Shown: in pieces, positions 26,137 through 34,993 of the stretch
How the letters are laid out: every line of letters starts with the position of its first letter
How positions within the stretch are numbered: the stretch's first letter is position 1
Assembly (NCBI RefSeq): GCF_900107395.1
Contig: NZ_FNPW01000014.1
Location: 53,216-117,215, forward strand
Direction of reading: 5' to 3'
Length of the DNA: 64,000 bases
DNA from: Pseudomonas sp. NFIX28
GTDB taxonomy: Bacteria > Pseudomonadota > Gammaproteobacteria > Pseudomonadales > Pseudomonadaceae
Made by a program: the position numbers and the translations under genes
The notes under the pieces: model-generated
What the model was told of the DNA's origin: nothing
Database searches by the model: none
Seen by the model: only the letters and a program-made list of their open reading frames with translations

Positions 26137-26685
26137 ATGCGCCTGTTCATTTCGCTGCTGCTGGCCGCCTGCTCGCTGGGCGCTTATGCAAAACAACCGG
26201 CCCCCGCGGACCCGGTGGCGGTCAAGGTCCAGCTTGAGAATTACTACTTCGATGCGGCCCGTCGCGGCGACCTCGAGATACTCAACACCTTTATCGAGGC
26301 CGGTTATTCCCTCGATACCCAGGACGAGAAGGGCTACACCGCCCTGATCCTTGCGGCGTATCACGGCCAGGGGCTGGCGGTGGAGCGTTTGCTGGCCGCC
26401 GGTGCCGACGCCTGCGTGCAGGATAAAAGAGGCAACACGGCGCTGATGGGCGCCATTTTCAAGGGTGAAGTGAGCATCGCCCGACGCCTGCTGGCCACCG
26501 ATTGCAACCCCGACCAGCGCAACGGTGCCGGCCAGACCGCGGCGATGTATGCCGGGCTGTTCCGGCGGGTGGAATTGCTCGACGCCCTGGCGACCAAGGG
26601 CGCCGACCTCAATGCCGAGGACTCGCTGGGTAACAGCGCCACGCGTCTGGCCGAGGGTGAAATCCGCATGGCGGCGCCGCGCTGA
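26137..26685 (+). CDS. ankB: Periplasmic ankyrin-repeat protein AnkB
   Basis: The 182-aa precursor has a signal peptide (about 1-18, LLAACSLGAYA) and about four ankyrin repeats (DAARRGDLEILNTFIEAGY, GYTALILAAYHGQ, GNTALMGAIFKGE and GQTAAMYAGLFRR). In P. aeruginosa AnkB is needed for full KatB activity. It lies 182 bp after katB with a REP between. The Cys in LAACS could suggest a lipobox, but the Ala-Tyr-Ala cleavage site is more typical. Confidence 0.92.
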   Translation: MRLFISLLLAACSLGAYAKQPAPADPVAVKVQLENYYFDAARRGDLEILNTFIEAGYSLDTQDEKGYTALILAAYHGQGLAVERLLAAGADACVQDKRGNTALMGAIFKGEVSIARRLLATDCNPDQRNGAGQTAAMYAGLFRRVELLDALATKGADLNAEDSLGNSATRLAEGEIRMAAPR

Positions 26686-26731
26686 TCCGCTCCAGCTGAG
26701 CTATCATCGCGGTTTTTGCCCGGGGGATCAG

Positions 26732-28099
26732 ATGGCCAAGGCCAAGCGCATGTACGGCTGCACCGAGTGCGGCGCAACCTTTCCCAAATGGGCCGGCCAG
26801 TGCGGCGAATGCGGGGCCTGGAACACCCTGACCGAAACCATGGTGGAAAGCGGCGGCGCCGCGGCCCCCAGCGGTCGTACCGGCTGGGCCGGGCAGCAGG
26901 CGCAGATCAAGACCCTGGCCGAAGTCAGCGTCGAAGAGATCCCGCGTTTTTCCACGGCCTCCGGCGAACTGGACCGGGTACTGGGCGGCGGCCTGGTCGA
27001 CGGTTCGGTGGTGCTGATCGGCGGCGACCCGGGCATCGGCAAGTCGACCATTCTGTTGCAAACCTTGTGCAACATCGCCACGCGCATGCCGGCGCTCTAT
27101 GTCACCGGCGAAGAATCGCAGCAACAGGTGGCGATGCGCGCCCGGCGCCTGGGCCTGCCCCAGGACCAACTGCGGGTGATGACCGAAACCTGTATCGAAA
27201 CCATCATCGCCACGGCCCGGGTGGAGAAACCCAAGGTCATGGTGATCGACTCGATCCAGACCATTTTCACCGAGCAACTGCAATCGGCCCCAGGCGGGGT
27301 TTCCCAGGTGCGCGAAAGCGCGGCGCTGCTGGTGCGCTACGCCAAGCAGAGCGGCACGGCGATCTTCCTGGTCGGCCACGTGACCAAGGAGGGCGCGCTG
27401 GCCGGGCCACGGGTCCTGGAGCACATGGTCGATACCGTGCTGTATTTCGAGGGTGAGTCCGACGGCCGCCTGCGTTTGTTGCGGGCGGTGAAGAACCGCT
27501 TCGGCGCGGTCAACGAGCTGGGCGTGTTCGGCATGACCGATCGCGGCCTGAAGGAAGTGTCCAACCCTTCGGCGATTTTCCTCACGCGTGCCCAGGAAGA
27601 AGTCCCAGGCAGTGTGGTCATGGCCACCTGGGAAGGCACTCGGCCGATGCTGGTGGAAGTCCAGGCGCTGGTGGATGACAGCCACCTGGCCAACCCGCGC
27701 CGGGTCACCCTGGGCCTGGACCAGAACCGCCTGGCGATGCTATTGGCGGTGCTGCATCGCCACGGCGGCATTCCGACCCACGATCAGGACGTGTTCCTCA
27801 ACGTGGTCGGCGGGGTCAAGGTACTGGAAACCGCGTCCGACCTGGCGTTGATGGCGGCGGTGATGTCCAGCCTGCGCAACCGGCCCTTGCCTCACGACTT
27901 GCTGGTGTTCGGCGAAGTCGGCCTGTCCGGCGAAGTGCGCCCGGTGCCGAGCGGCCAGGAGCGCCTCAAGGAAGCGGCCAAGCACGGCTTCAAACGGGCC
28001 ATCGTGCCCAAGGGCAATGCTCCGAAGGAGGCGCCGCAGGGCCTGCGGATCATTGCGGTAACCCGTCTGGAACAGGCGCTGGATGCGCTGTTCGAATGA
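26732..28099 (+). CDS. radA: DNA repair protein RadA (Sms)
   Basis: The 455-aa protein has an N-terminal C4 zinc finger (CTECGATF...CGECGAW), Walker A GGDPGIGKST (about 98-107), the RadA-specific KNRFG motif and a C-terminal Lon-like fold. It drives branch migration in recombinational repair. GGGGGATC precedes the ATG. Confidence 0.97.
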   Translation: MAKAKRMYGCTECGATFPKWAGQCGECGAWNTLTETMVESGGAAAPSGRTGWAGQQAQIKTLAEVSVEEIPRFSTASGELDRVLGGGLVDGSVVLIGGDPGIGKSTILLQTLCNIATRMPALYVTGEESQQQVAMRARRLGLPQDQLRVMTETCIETIIATARVEKPKVMVIDSIQTIFTEQLQSAPGGVSQVRESAALLVRYAKQSGTAIFLVGHVTKEGALAGPRVLEHMVDTVLYFEGESDGRLRLLRAVKNRFGAVNELGVFGMTDRGLKEVSNPSAIFLTRAQEEVPGSVVMATWEGTRPMLVEVQALVDDSHLANPRRVTLGLDQNRLAMLLAVLHRHGGIPTHDQDVFLNVVGGVKVLETASDLALMAAVMSSLRNRPLPHDLLVFGEVGLSGEVRPVPSGQERLKEAAKHGFKRAIVPKGNAPKEAPQGLRIIAVTRLEQALDALFE

Positions 28100-28123
28100 T
28101 CCCTTACTGAAAGGAAGCAGTTG

Positions 28124-28852
28124 ATGCGGAAGACAGGAGCGGGCCTCGGAGCCCTTGGTTTTACGCTGTTATGGGCCGGCGGCCTGGCTGCTGCCAGCCA
28201 GGAGGATGCGCCGCACGGCTACCGGATCGCCCAGGAGCTGCTGGTTGGCGACGGCACGGTGCTCGAGGTGCTGGAAGACCGGCGCATCACCGCGCAGTTG
28301 CACGCGCAGAGTTGGGGCAGCGGCCTGGACGAAGAAACCTTCGACGAATCGACGGACAGCGAGCACCAGCCGCAGCTGGAAGCCCGGGTTCGGCTGGTGT
28401 CGGATTTCGGTGAGGTGCTTGCCGAGCAGGCCCTGGGCTATCCGCTGGCGAAGGTGGAAAAGGCTCCGCTCAGCGGCCTGCCATACCCGGCGTTTTTCCT
28501 CACCGTCGATCAGACGGCGCCGCTGGGCACCTACAGCGGCCCGGCCACGCAGATCCTGCTGCCCACGCAAAGCCGGCTGGAGCCGGTCCGGTATCGGGCC
28601 GAAGACGGCAAGCAGCATCCGTTGGTGATGGCCCAGACCGGCAAGGCGGCCTGGCAGATTCTTCCATCGGCGTCGGGCGCCACCGAGTCGATTGCCCAGG
28701 TGTCGTCGGCGCCTGCCAGCGAGGGTGACGATTTTGTCATCACCTACCGTATCTATCGCTGGGTGGACGGGCAATGGATCGCCAGCAGTCGGCAACAGCC
28801 CGGCTATTGGGACATGGAAAGCGAATTCCCCGCGCCCTCGGCATTCCCTTGA
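28124..28852 (+). CDS. Secreted protein of unknown function downstream of radA
   Basis: The 242-aa precursor has a signal peptide (about 1-24, ending LAAAS) and a mature domain without cysteine or recognised motifs. AAGGAAG precedes the ATG with 6-base spacing; a TTG one codon earlier is possible. It follows radA by 24 bp, so it is probably cotranscribed, and is convergent with mapZ. I recall an uncharacterised gene at the same place in P. aeruginosa. Periplasmic location is inferred. Confidence 0.75.
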   Translation: MRKTGAGLGALGFTLLWAGGLAAASQEDAPHGYRIAQELLVGDGTVLEVLEDRRITAQLHAQSWGSGLDEETFDESTDSEHQPQLEARVRLVSDFGEVLAEQALGYPLAKVEKAPLSGLPYPAFFLTVDQTAPLGTYSGPATQILLPTQSRLEPVRYRAEDGKQHPLVMAQTGKAAWQILPSASGATESIAQVSSAPASEGDDFVITYRIYRWVDGQWIASSRQQPGYWDMESEFPAPSAFP

Positions 28853-28877
28853 ACGGCTGGCGGGAAGGGGCGGGCGC

Positions 28878-29246
28878 TCAGGTCTCGAGCAGCGCCCCCA
28901 GCTCGCGCTCCAATTGCTGCGGATCGGCGAGGTTCAGTTCGATCAGCCGGCGCAGGTGCTCGATCGATTCCAGGTCGATGTGCAGGCAGACGAAGCCCAA
29001 CTGGCCGTGATCGTCATGGGCCAGTTGCACGTCCATGCGCACCTGGACGTCATCGCTCAAATGAATATCGGCCTCGAACGGCTGGCTTTCCTCCCCCCGC
29101 CAGGGTTCGGGGCGCTGGATCAGCATGCCCTTGAGCGAGAGGTCGAGCAGTTGCACGGACCAGCGATAAGGGCCCTGGCTCAACTCGGTACGGGCATCGA
29201 AGGCGATGCGTTGGAAACGGCGGCGATCGCTATGGTGTTCGCTCAT
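28878..29246 (-). CDS. mapZ: PilZ-domain c-di-GMP receptor, MapZ-like
   Basis: The 122-aa single PilZ domain has the c-di-GMP motif RRRFQR (about 8-13) and DLSLKG (about 42-47). C-terminal helix HLRRLIELNLADPQQLEREL matches MapZ, which on binding c-di-GMP inhibits the chemotaxis methyltransferase CheR1. It lies next to radA, as in P. aeruginosa, supporting orthology. The start M-S-E-H-H is preferred over an upstream frame extension. Confidence 0.85.
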   Translation of the reverse strand: MSEHHSDRRRFQRIAFDARTELSQGPYRWSVQLLDLSLKGMLIQRPEPWRGEESQPFEADIHLSDDVQVRMDVQLAHDDHGQLGFVCLHIDLESIEHLRRLIELNLADPQQLERELGALLET

Positions 29247-29306
29247 GGGCAGCCCCTCTGCATGGTGCAATGACTATAGTCCAGGCCCCGGCGCGCTCCA
29301 CCGCGA

Positions 29307-29768
29307 CTACAGCCAGCGACGCACCTTGCGGCAATAGTCGCGGTAGTTGTCGCCGAACAGCGCCAGCAGATGAGCCTCGTCCGGACGGATCACCGTCCGG
29401 TTCATCAAGTAAAGCAGCAGCGGCAACAACAGCCACGGCCAGAGGCTGCCGAGCAACAGGGCAATGGCGCAGTAACCCAGGGTGTCGCCGAGATTGATGG
29501 GGTTGCGCGAGATCGCAAACGGGCCGTCGCACAGCAGGCGCCGGGGCTCGCCGGCATTGCTGGTGGTGGTGTGCTGTTGCCTGAGCCGCCACATCGCCCA
29601 GAACGACAGGCTCTGGCCGCCGATGATCAATAGCACGGCCAGGGTGCGCAGCCAGGCGTTGACCGGGAGCGGCAGGGGCAGGCTATCGGCGAGCAACAGC
29701 GCCGCCACCAGGAACAACTGATACAGCAGCGGCGGTGACAGCGGCGGTCTATCGTGCGGCGCGGCCAT
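29307..29768 (-). CDS. ICMT/PEMT-like membrane methyltransferase
   Basis: The 153-aa protein has about four hydrophobic helices and the C-terminal isoprenylcysteine-carboxyl-methyltransferase-like motif DGPFAISRNPINLGD followed by RPDEAHLLALFGDNYRDYCRKV. These membrane proteins use SAM; the substrate in bacteria is usually unknown. The start M-A-A-P-H gives a compact protein; the frame continues upstream but without membrane character. It sits between mapZ and cstA. Confidence 0.8.
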   Translation of the reverse strand: MAAPHDRPPLSPPLLYQLFLVAALLLADSLPLPLPVNAWLRTLAVLLIIGGQSLSFWAMWRLRQQHTTTSNAGEPRRLLCDGPFAISRNPINLGDTLGYCAIALLLGSLWPWLLLPLLLYLMNRTVIRPDEAHLLALFGDNYRDYCRKVRRWL

Positions 29769-29967
29769 GGGCGCTCCAGGCAACGAGTCGTTAAAGGTGC
29801 GACCGCTGTTTTGCCCAGCAGGTTCAGTGCCTCCAGGAACCGTTGCACCGGGGCGGTGCACACCTGAGTCAATTCTCAAAAGACGGCTCTAGACCAACGT
29901 GGGGGTGGTCTTTGAGGCCAGTAGCGCTAAACTCCCGGTGGCTGTCTTTCTTGTCCACCCTGGCTGG

Positions 29968-29991
29968 AATAAAAAAATGAAAAATAATAAT
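29968..29991 (+). promoter_or_regulatory. Hfq/Crc-type A-rich motifs on the cstA start codon
   Basis: AATAAAAA (29968-29975) and AAAAATAATAA (29980-29990) both fit AAnAAnAA and flank the ATG at 29977. There is no good Shine-Dalgarno. In Pseudomonas, Hfq with Crc binds such CA motifs to block translation in carbon catabolite repression. Confidence 0.75.
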
Positions 29992-32043
29992 AGCCCGCTA
30001 CGCCACTTACCCTGGCTGGTGCTGGCAATCGTAGGAGCGTGCGCCCTGGGCGTAGTGGCATTGCGCCGCGGCGAGGCGATCAACGCCTTGTGGATCGTGG
30101 TCGCTGCCGTGGCCATCTATCTTGTCGCATACCGCTACTACAGCCTGTTCATCGCTAACAACGTGATGCAGCTCGATGCGCGCCGGGCCACCCCCGCCGT
30201 GCTCAACAACGACGGTCTGGACTACGTTCCGACCAACAAGCACATTCTCTTCGGTCACCACTTCGCGGCCATTGCCGGCGCGGGGCCTCTAGTAGGACCG
30301 GTGCTGGCGGCGCAAATGGGCTACCTGCCCGGCACGCTGTGGCTGATCGCCGGGGTGGTGCTGGCGGGCGCGGTGCAGGACTTCATGGTCCTGTTCATGT
30401 CCACCCGGCGCAACGGCCGTTCCCTGGGCGACATGGTCCGTGAGGAAATGGGCCGCATCCCGGGGACCATCGCCCTGTTCGGCTGCTTCCTGATCATGAT
30501 CATCATCCTCGCGGTGCTGGCGCTGATCGTGGTCAAGGCCCTGGCCGAGAGCCCGTGGGGCATCTTCACGGTGATGGCGACCATCCCGATCGCGATGTTC
30601 ATGGGCATCTACATGCGCTACATCCGCCCGGGCCGCATCGGTGAAATCTCCATTGTCGGCGTGCTCCTGCTGCTGGGTTCGATCTGGCTGGGGGGCCAGA
30701 TTGCCGCGGATCCTGTGTGGTCCAAGGCCTTCACCTTCACCGGCGTACAGATCACCTGGATGCTGATCGGCTACGGTTTCGTCGCCGCGGTGCTGCCGGT
30801 ATGGCTGATCCTGGCGCCTCGCGACTACCTGTCGACCTTCCTCAAGATCGGTACCATCGTCGCCCTGGCGATCGGCATCCTGATCACCATGCCCGAGCTG
30901 AAAATGCCGGCGCTGACCCAGTTCACCGACGGCACCGGCCCGGTCTGGAAAGGCGGCCTGTTCCCGTTCCTGTTCATCACCATCGCCTGTGGCGCGGTGT
31001 CCGGCTTCCACGCGCTGATCTCTTCCGGGACCACGCCGAAGCTGCTGGATAACGAAACCAACGCCCGTTACATCGGTTACGGCGGCATGCTGATGGAGTC
31101 CTTCGTGGCCATCATGGCGATGGTTGCCGCTTCGGTGATCGAGCCAGGCGTGTACTTCGCCATGAACAGCCCGGCGGCCATCGTCGGCGGCGACGTGGTG
31201 ACTGTGGCGCAGACCGTCAGCAACTGGGGTTTCGCCATTACCCCGGATCAACTGCAGGCAGTGGCCAAGGACATCGGTGAAACCACCATCCTGGCCCGTG
31301 CCGGCGGTGCGCCGACCCTGGCGGTCGGTATCGCGCAGATCCTGCACACGGTGCTGCCGGGCGAGAACACCATGGCGTTCTGGTACCACTTCGCAATCCT
31401 GTTCGAGGCGCTGTTCATCCTGACCGCGGTGGACGCCGGTACCCGTGCCGGCCGTTTCATGCTGCAGGACCTGCTGGGTTCCTTCGTGCCAGCCCTGAAG
31501 CGCACCGAGTCCTGGACCGCCAACCTGATTGCTACCGCCGGCTGCGTGGCCCTCTGGGGTTACCTGCTGTATCAGGGCGTGATCGATCCACTGGGCGGCA
31601 TCAACACCTTGTGGCCGCTGTTCGGCATCTCCAACCAGATGCTGGCGGGTATCGCGCTGATGCTCGGCACTGTCGTGCTGATCAAGATGAAGCGCCAACG
31701 CTACATCTGGGTGACCCTGCTGCCAGCCACCTGGCTGCTGATCTGCACCACCACAGCGGGCCTCATCAAGCTGTTCGACGCCAACCCGGCCGTCGGTTTC
31801 CTGGCCCTGGCCAAGAAGTACAGCGATGCCCTGGCCAATGGTCAGATCCTGGCTCCGGCCAAGGACATCACGCAGATGCAGCACGTGATCTTCAACGCCT
31901 ACACCAACGCCACGCTGACGGTGCTGTTCCTGGTGGTGGTCTTCAGCATCCTGTTCTATGCACTCAAGGTGGGTATTTCTGCCTGGGGTAAAAAAGAGCG
32001 CACGGATAAAGAATCGCCATTCCATGCACTGCCGGATGCTTGA
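29977..32043 (+). CDS. cstA: CstA/BtsT-family pyruvate (carbon-starvation) transporter
   Basis: The 688-aa membrane protein with about 16-18 helices belongs to the CstA family. The conserved core HHFAAIAGAGPLVGPVLAAQMGY and AVSGFHALISSGTTPK are present. Members import pyruvate and possibly peptides under carbon limitation. It is followed by a YbdD/YjiX gene and a YjiA GTPase, the order of the E. coli btsT-yjiX-yjiA operon. The start codon lies within Crc-type motifs, implying catabolite repression. Confidence 0.94.
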   Translation: MKNNNSPLRHLPWLVLAIVGACALGVVALRRGEAINALWIVVAAVAIYLVAYRYYSLFIANNVMQLDARRATPAVLNNDGLDYVPTNKHILFGHHFAAIAGAGPLVGPVLAAQMGYLPGTLWLIAGVVLAGAVQDFMVLFMSTRRNGRSLGDMVREEMGRIPGTIALFGCFLIMIIILAVLALIVVKALAESPWGIFTVMATIPIAMFMGIYMRYIRPGRIGEISIVGVLLLLGSIWLGGQIAADPVWSKAFTFTGVQITWMLIGYGFVAAVLPVWLILAPRDYLSTFLKIGTIVALAIGILITMPELKMPALTQFTDGTGPVWKGGLFPFLFITIACGAVSGFHALISSGTTPKLLDNETNARYIGYGGMLMESFVAIMAMVAASVIEPGVYFAMNSPAAIVGGDVVTVAQTVSNWGFAITPDQLQAVAKDIGETTILARAGGAPTLAVGIAQILHTVLPGENTMAFWYHFAILFEALFILTAVDAGTRAGRFMLQDLLGSFVPALKRTESWTANLIATAGCVALWGYLLYQGVIDPLGGINTLWPLFGISNQMLAGIALMLGTVVLIKMKRQRYIWVTLLPATWLLICTTTAGLIKLFDANPAVGFLALAKKYSDALANGQILAPAKDITQMQHVIFNAYTNATLTVLFLVVVFSILFYALKVGISAWGKKERTDKESPFHALPDA

Positions 32044-32058
32044 TCGAGGATTGCAATC

Positions 32059-32256
32059 GTGTTCAATGACCTGAGTCGCCTCGGTAAATACCTCGGTCAG
32101 GCCGCGCGCCTGATGGTCGGCATGCCCGACTACGACAATTATGTCGAGCATATGCAGACCAAGCACCCGGACAAGCCGGTGATGTCGTACGAGGCGTTCT
32201 TCCGGGAACGCCAGGAAGCGCGGTACGGCGGCAAAGCCGGGCCGAAATGCTGTTGA
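32059..32256 (+). CDS. YbdD/YjiX family small protein
   Basis: The 65-aa soluble protein carries the DUF466 core [12 protein letters not shown] and [15 protein letters not shown], and ends in CC. It is encoded directly after cstA/btsT genes in many bacteria and is thought to support the transporter. It starts 15 bp after cstA. Confidence 0.92.
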   Translation: MFNDLSRLGKYLGQAARLMVGMPDYDNYVEHMQTKHPDKPVMSYEAFFRERQEARYGGKAGPKCC

Positions 32257-32282
32257 CGCACGACCATTGAGCGACACCCCAC

Positions 32283-32350
32283 TGTAGGAGCCCGGCTTGC
32301 CGGCGGTAGCGATCTTCAGGACGCCATCGCCGCCAAGCCCGGCTCCTACA
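32283..32350. repeat. REP-like inverted pair, third subtype (TGTAGGAGCCCGGCTTGCC)
   Basis: Facing copies at about 32283-32305 and 32329-32350 form a hairpin between the YbdD and YjiA genes. The subtype has CCGGCTTGCCGGCG where the main family has GAGGCTTGCCCGCG. Confidence 0.85.
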
Positions 32351-32378
32351 GTCTTTTCTGCCCATGGGAGATTCCGTT

Positions 32379-33350
32379 TTGTTAGCCCCAATCCCCGTCA
32401 CCGTTCTCAGCGGCTTCCTCGGCGCCGGCAAGACCACCTTGCTGCGCCATCTGCTCAAGGCCGAGCACGGCCTGAAAATCGCTGTGATCGAAAACGAATT
32501 CAGCGACGCCGGTATCGACAGCCAATTGCTGGGCGACGAGCCGGTACAAGTGATGACGCTGTCCAATGGCTGCGTCTGTTGCACCATCCACACCGACCTG
32601 ACCAAGGCGCTGTTCTTGCTGCTCGAACGCCTGGACAGCGGCGAAATCGCCTTCGACCGGCTGGTGATCGAATGCACCGGGCTGGCCGACCCCGCGCCGG
32701 TGGCGCAAACCTTCTTTATCGATGAAGAGCTGCGCGAGCGTTACATCCTCGACGGCATCATCACCCTGGTGGATGCCAAACACGCCGAGCACCACCTGAC
32801 CCAGACCATCGCCCAGGCCCAGATCGGCTTCGCCGACCGGCTGCTGGTGAGCAAGCGCGACCTGGTGGACGAGCCGGCTTTCAACGCCTTGAGCGAGCGC
32901 CTGACGCGCATCAATCGCCGTGCGCCGATCCGCGTGGTCGAGCACGGCCGCATCGACCTGGCCGAGCTGCTGGATGTGCGAGGGTTCAACCTGAATGCCG
33001 ACCTGGGCGGCGGAATCAGCTTGCGGCCGGTGAGCAAGGCGCCTTCCATCGATCGTATTTCCAGCCTGGTGCTGCGCACCGACGCGCCGCTGGATATCGA
33101 CCGGCTCAGCGAGTTCATGAACGAGCTGCTGGAAGAACACGGCAAGCAATTGCTGCGTTACAAGGGCGTGCTGAATATTGCCGGCGAGCCGCGGCGCCTG
33201 GTGTTCCAGGGCGTGCTCAAGCTGTACGGTTTCGACTGGGACAGCGAATGGGCCGAAGGCGAGACGCGGGAAAGTGTGATTGTGTTCATTGCCGACGATC
33301 TGCCGGAAGAGAAGATCCGCGCGGGGTTTGCCCGCATGGCCGGGGCGTGA
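32379..33350 (+). CDS. yjiA: YjiA-like CobW/G3E-family GTPase
   Basis: The 323-aa P-loop GTPase has Walker A GFLGAGKTTLL near the N-terminus, the metal-binding NGCVCCT motif, ECTGLADPAP (Walker B region) and a C-terminal CobW_C domain. G3E proteins act in metal handling; YjiA binds zinc, cobalt or nickel. The TTG at 32379 gives M-L-A-P-I-P-V-T and has GGGAG 8 bases upstream. An ATG at 32364 is in frame but has no ribosome site. It is third in the cstA group. Confidence 0.9.
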   Translation: MLAPIPVTVLSGFLGAGKTTLLRHLLKAEHGLKIAVIENEFSDAGIDSQLLGDEPVQVMTLSNGCVCCTIHTDLTKALFLLLERLDSGEIAFDRLVIECTGLADPAPVAQTFFIDEELRERYILDGIITLVDAKHAEHHLTQTIAQAQIGFADRLLVSKRDLVDEPAFNALSERLTRINRRAPIRVVEHGRIDLAELLDVRGFNLNADLGGGISLRPVSKAPSIDRISSLVLRTDAPLDIDRLSEFMNELLEEHGKQLLRYKGVLNIAGEPRRLVFQGVLKLYGFDWDSEWAEGETRESVIVFIADDLPEEKIRAGFARMAGA

Positions 33351-33374
33351 ATCAGTTAGCGCCGGTGTGCGGTG

Positions 33375-33438
33375 TTCGCGAGCGCGTTCGCGCCTCCAGG
33401 GAAAAGTAGCAGCCTGCGGGCGCGAGCTTGCTCGCGAG
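33375..33438. repeat. Partial REP-like sequences
   Basis: TTCGCGAGCGCGTTCGCG (about 33375-33392) and GCGCGAGCTTGCTCGCG (about 33420-33436) are degenerate palindromes in the 99-bp gap between the convergent yjiA and GntR genes. Confidence 0.5.
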
Positions 33439-33449
33439 AGCTCAGCGCA

Positions 33450-34160
33450 TCATTTCGCCCCCGCGCTGGCCTTGAGCAACCGTTCTTCCAGGTGATCCAG
33501 GTGACTGGTCATCAATGCGACGGCGCTCTTGACGTCAGCGTCTTCGATGGCATCGACAATCGCCGCGTGTTCCTGCCAGGCGCAATGGCTGCAGGCACGG
33601 GTTTCATGATGGGCAATCGCCAGTGACGTCAGCGGCACCAGGCTGCCGAGGAAATGCGCCAGTGGCGCGTTGCCGGCCACCTCGGCCAATTGCAGGTGGA
33701 ACTCGCCGGACAGGCGGATCGCCGGGCCACGCAGGCCACGGTCGATGCAATCGCGTTCTGCGGCGATCAACTCCCGTAGGCGCTTCAGGTTACGCGGTGC
33801 CGGTTGCTGGCAGGCGAGCCTGACCAGGGTGATTTCCGTCAGGCGTCGGGCATGCAGGATCTGCCGTGTTTGCTCGTGGTCCGGCGCCGCCACCTGGGGC
33901 CGATGGTTGGGCCGCAAGATAATCACCTGCTGGTGCGACAAGCGTGCCAGGACCTGGCGAATGATGCTGCGGCTGACCCCGAACACTTCGCCGAGGCTGT
34001 CCTCGGTGAAACGGCTGGCGGGGGCGATGCGTTGTTCGAGGATGGCATCGAAAATCTGCGGATAGACGTCGTCGACCAGCAGTTTTTTCTCGCCGCTGCG
34101 GCGCCGTGGCAGGGCAGCGGGGAGGGGGAATGCAAGTTTGTTCAAGGCGTAGCTGGCCAT
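33450..34160 (-). CDS. GntR/FadR (FCD) transcriptional regulator 1
   Basis: The 236-aa protein has a GntR winged helix (about 30-92; FTEDSLGEVFGVSRSIIRQVLARL) and an all-helical FCD ligand domain with metal-site histidines (EFHLQLAEV, and HHETRACSH...EHAAI). Such regulators sense carboxylic acids. It lies 45 bp after a second FCD-GntR gene, so the two are probably cotranscribed. FCD regulators of nucleobase or short acid catabolism are the closest guess. Confidence 0.87.
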   Translation of the reverse strand: MASYALNKLAFPLPAALPRRRSGEKKLLVDDVYPQIFDAILEQRIAPASRFTEDSLGEVFGVSRSIIRQVLARLSHQQVIILRPNHRPQVAAPDHEQTRQILHARRLTEITLVRLACQQPAPRNLKRLRELIAAERDCIDRGLRGPAIRLSGEFHLQLAEVAGNAPLAHFLGSLVPLTSLAIAHHETRACSHCAWQEHAAIVDAIEDADVKSAVALMTSHLDHLEERLLKASAGAK

Positions 34161-34205
34161 GGCCTGTCTCCAGTCCGGTTACCGATACGAAAATGTTGGT
34201 GCGGC

Positions 34206-34910
34206 TTAGTTGCCCAGATGGTCGTCCGGGATGTTCAGCTCGATGCCCATGCGCTGGCCTTCCTTGAGGATGTGCCGGCGCATTTCGGCACTGGCCAGCG
34301 CGCTGTTCTTGTTGCGGATGGCGCGGACCACCGCTTCGTTTTCTTCCAGGCGTTCGGCCAGGTGCTCCGGCGAGTTGCGCAGGATCTCCGCGCTCTGCTT
34401 GAGGGCGTTGCTGGTCTGCTGCACCACGTTCTGGAAGATCGGGTTGGAGGTCAGGGTGAACAGCTCTTCGTGGAAGGCGATGTAGGCGTTCATTCCGGCT
34501 TCGCTGTCATTGGCGTCCAGGGCTTCGCGCATGTCCATCAGGGTCAGCCGCAGCTGGCCCACTTCCTTGCTGCTGATGGACTGCGCCACCAGGCCGACGA
34601 TAAACGGCTCGAGGGTGTAGCGCAGTTGCAGCACGTCCTCGAGGCTGGCCCCCGCCACACCGCTGTCGCTGGCCGGTTGCTCGTTGAGGCTGGCTTCAAG
34701 CACCACTACGCCCTTGCCGGGCATGGAGCGCACCAGGCCGAGGGTTTCCAGGACCGTCACCGCTTCGCGCAGGCTTGGGCGGCTGATGCCCAACTGCTCG
34801 GCCAATTCACGTTGCCCCGGCAGCATGTCGCCGGAGCGCCATTGGCCACGGGCCAAGGCCGCCCGCAGCTTTTCTACCACTGAATTTACAACCGTTGACG
34901 AGGTGATCAC
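34206..34910 (-). CDS. GntR/FadR (FCD) transcriptional regulator 2
   Basis: The 234-aa protein is a classical FadR-type regulator: LPGQRELAEQLGISRPSLREAVTVLETLGLV wing-helix at about 30-60 and an FCD domain with FHEELFTLTSNP and histidine near the C-terminus (MRRHILKEG). It resembles LldR/PdhR-type regulators of organic-acid genes. It is 83 bp downstream of a DctA-type transporter whose leader contains a TGGT-N3-ACC site, so it probably regulates that gene. Confidence 0.88.
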   Translation of the reverse strand: MITSSTVVNSVVEKLRAALARGQWRSGDMLPGQRELAEQLGISRPSLREAVTVLETLGLVRSMPGKGVVVLEASLNEQPASDSGVAGASLEDVLQLRYTLEPFIVGLVAQSISSKEVGQLRLTLMDMREALDANDSEAGMNAYIAFHEELFTLTSNPIFQNVVQQTSNALKQSAEILRNSPEHLAERLEENEAVVRAIRNKNSALASAEMRRHILKEGQRMGIELNIPDDHLGN

Positions 34911-34993
34911 TGTTCACTCCCTGGAATATGGCGAATGAGGCTCATGGCAGGCGCTGATTGTTGTGCCTGCCGGCAACAGGCACAAGGCATGGC

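Noticed and set aside
30289-32391. 700-aa open frame antisense to cstA
   Set aside because: Hydrophilic, Gln/His/Asp-rich mirror of a membrane protein gene; spans two other genes.
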